This document shows, piece by piece, positions 63,289 through 64,000 of a DNA stretch of 64,000 bases (positions are counted from its first letter, which is position 1; the number at the start of each line of letters is the position of its first letter). Source of the stretch: Acidobacteriaceae bacterium KBS 146 (GTDB taxonomy: Bacteria; Acidobacteriota; Terriglobia; Terriglobales; Acidobacteriaceae); the NCBI GenBank assembly GCA_000688615.1, contig JHVA01000001.1:1364001-1428000 (forward strand). Direction: 5' to 3'. A program made the translations under genes and the position numbers. Under the pieces are notes generated by a model that was not told where the DNA came from, did not search any database, and worked only from the letters and a program-made list of their open reading frames with translations.

Positions 63289-63452
63289 CCGAAAAGCTGG
63301 CAACGTTCGTTCGTCCTACGATGAGAGAGTCTGCCCAGGGGTACCGTCCATCGAATCTCATCCGTATCACTCTTGAGACGCCATCGCAGTCTCTCTCGTC
63401 ATCGGCATTTGTCCCTAAATCAACAGCAATTTCCGATAGGGTCTCTAACCTC

Positions 63453-63506
63453 GCCGGGGAAGCCCCGGCAACGCGATGGCCCCGACTTTTTGCCGGGGCC
63501 ATCGCG
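63453..63506. other. Overlapping GC-rich hairpins downstream of dnaJ
   Basis: Three pairings share bases: GCCGGGG/CCCCGGC (63453-63459 with 63463-63469), CGCGATGGCCCCG with its complement (63472-63484 with 63494-63506), and GCCCCGGCA/TGCCGGGGC (63462-63470 with 63491-63499). The first two can coexist; the third excludes both. It may terminate or protect dnaJ mRNA; there is no T-run on the minus strand. Confidence 0.5.
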
Positions 63507-63595
63507 CATTCAACTTATGGAGGGATGTGGAAGTGCATTTCCACAAACCACTAACAAATAAGATCAAGCACCACAAATACAGCCACTTGAATGAA

Positions 63596-64000
63596 TTAGT
63601 TAAACATTTCCTTGACTTTATCAAAGAGTCCCCGTGACGTGGGAACGTTCTCAATGTCCATCGTTTCACTCAGCTGTTTGAGCAGTTCTTTCTGCTGCTT
63701 ATTCAGCTTGGAAGGGGTTTGCACCCGGATCTCGACGATCAGGTCGCCTTTGCCGCGCTCGTTCAGGTGCGGGACGCCCTTGCCTCGCAGCTTGAACTCT
63801 CGGCCGCTCTGAGTACCCTCTGGGATCTTCAGAGCCTCGAGGCCTTCAAGTGTCTGGATCTCAAGCTCGGTTCCCAGAGCCGCTTGCGGAAACGAGATCG
63901 GCATCACGCAGTGAAGGTCGTCGCCATCGCGCTCGAAGAACTTGTGCTCCTTGACGTTCAGGACGACGTACAGGTCGCCGGACGGGCCCCCGAACCTCCC
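63596..64000 (-). CDS. dnaJ: Chaperone DnaJ, C-terminal part (cut by window edge)
   Basis: The last ~134 residues of a DnaJ-type co-chaperone, open to the window's right edge. It reads GPSGDLYVVLNVKEHKFFERDGDDLHCVMPISFPQAALG, then KIPEGTQSGREFKLRGKGVPHL and RGKGDLIVEIRVQTP, the second substrate-binding beta domain of DnaJ/CbpA. The J domain and zinc-finger region lie outside, so classical DnaJ and CbpA cannot be fully separated, though the length of the visible tail and the closing KLNKQQKELLKQL helix fit DnaJ. It assists DnaK in folding. Upstream of lon on the same strand, 380 bases away. Confidence 0.92.
   Translation of the reverse strand, partial: GRFGGPSGDLYVVLNVKEHKFFERDGDDLHCVMPISFPQAALGTELEIQTLEGLEALKIPEGTQSGREFKLRGKGVPHLNERGKGDLIVEIRVQTPSKLNKQQKELLKQLSETMDIENVPTSRGLFDKVKEMFN

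Larger units (their letters stand above)
63216..63595. other. 380-bp intergenic region between dnaJ and lon
   Basis: No convincing gene. It holds a possible lon promoter (63262-63288) and GC-rich hairpins (63453-63506). Short open frames here lack ribosome sites and recognisable products. Confidence 0.5.

Overview
The window looks like a chromosomal segment of an acidobacterium, most likely class Terriglobia (Edaphobacter, Granulicella or Terriglobus type). The evidence is family content: an Oar-like TonB-dependent receptor with an N-terminal carboxypeptidase-regulatory-like domain, two VWFA-related acidobacterial-type proteins, a PadR gene coupled to an ADOP-type FtsX/MacB permease, a fused LptF-LptG protein, and a GH18/deacetylase/GT2 fusion. 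No rRNA, tRNA, CRISPR array, insertion sequence or prophage was recognised. Genes on both strands are closely packed, and many neighbours overlap by 1-11 bases.

Layout. 0-2 kb: the 5' part of a glutamate-semialdehyde dehydrogenase gene and a two-gene operon of unknown function. 2.4-9.8 kb: TonB-dependent receptor, exported alpha-carbonic anhydrase, a TetR/DUF308 operon with two matching operator candidates, and a Tat-exported enolase-superfamily enzyme. 10-18.3 kb: a 1187-residue trifunctional envelope glycan protein, a GT39-like transferase, a flavin disulfide reductase, an SDR protein and a SYLF-domain protein. 18.5-23.9 kb: an acetaldehyde dehydrogenase/DUF779 pair, an ECF sigma/anti-sigma pair and a soluble lytic transglycosylase. 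23.9-28 kb: a signalling cluster made of a NarL-like pseudo-receiver gene diverging from an operon that encodes a receiver fused to a cysteine-less thioredoxin-reductase-like protein and a cyclic-nucleotide-domain histidine kinase.

28-45 kb: a VOC protein, GH95 fucosidase, alpha/beta hydrolase, a VWFA protein coupled to a 1060-residue exported protein of unknown function, lutABC divergent from rhaT, an ArsR/SRPBCC-GyrI/DUF899/CPxC operon, and a fatty acid desaturase. 45-56 kb: a three-repeat DUF3011 protein, an OmpR-type two-component system, PadR-ADOP, LptFG, an FKBP prolyl isomerase and an ABC exporter. 56-64 kb: an inositol-monophosphatase-family protein, a VWFA protein coupled to moaE and moaD, an exported hypothetical, DUF488, lon and the 3' end of dnaJ.

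How the genes fit together. Several sets act on the envelope and its glycans (trifunctional GT2 protein, GT39, lytic transglycosylase, LptFG, desaturase). Others suggest deoxysugar use: a GH95 fucosidase, and a rhamnose transporter diverging from lactate oxidation genes that could consume the lactate formed from lactaldehyde. The least explained parts are the redox-dead receiver/TrxR-like protein with its kinase, and the VWFA/1060-residue exported pair. All functional statements come from reading motifs and family resemblance by eye; no database search was run.
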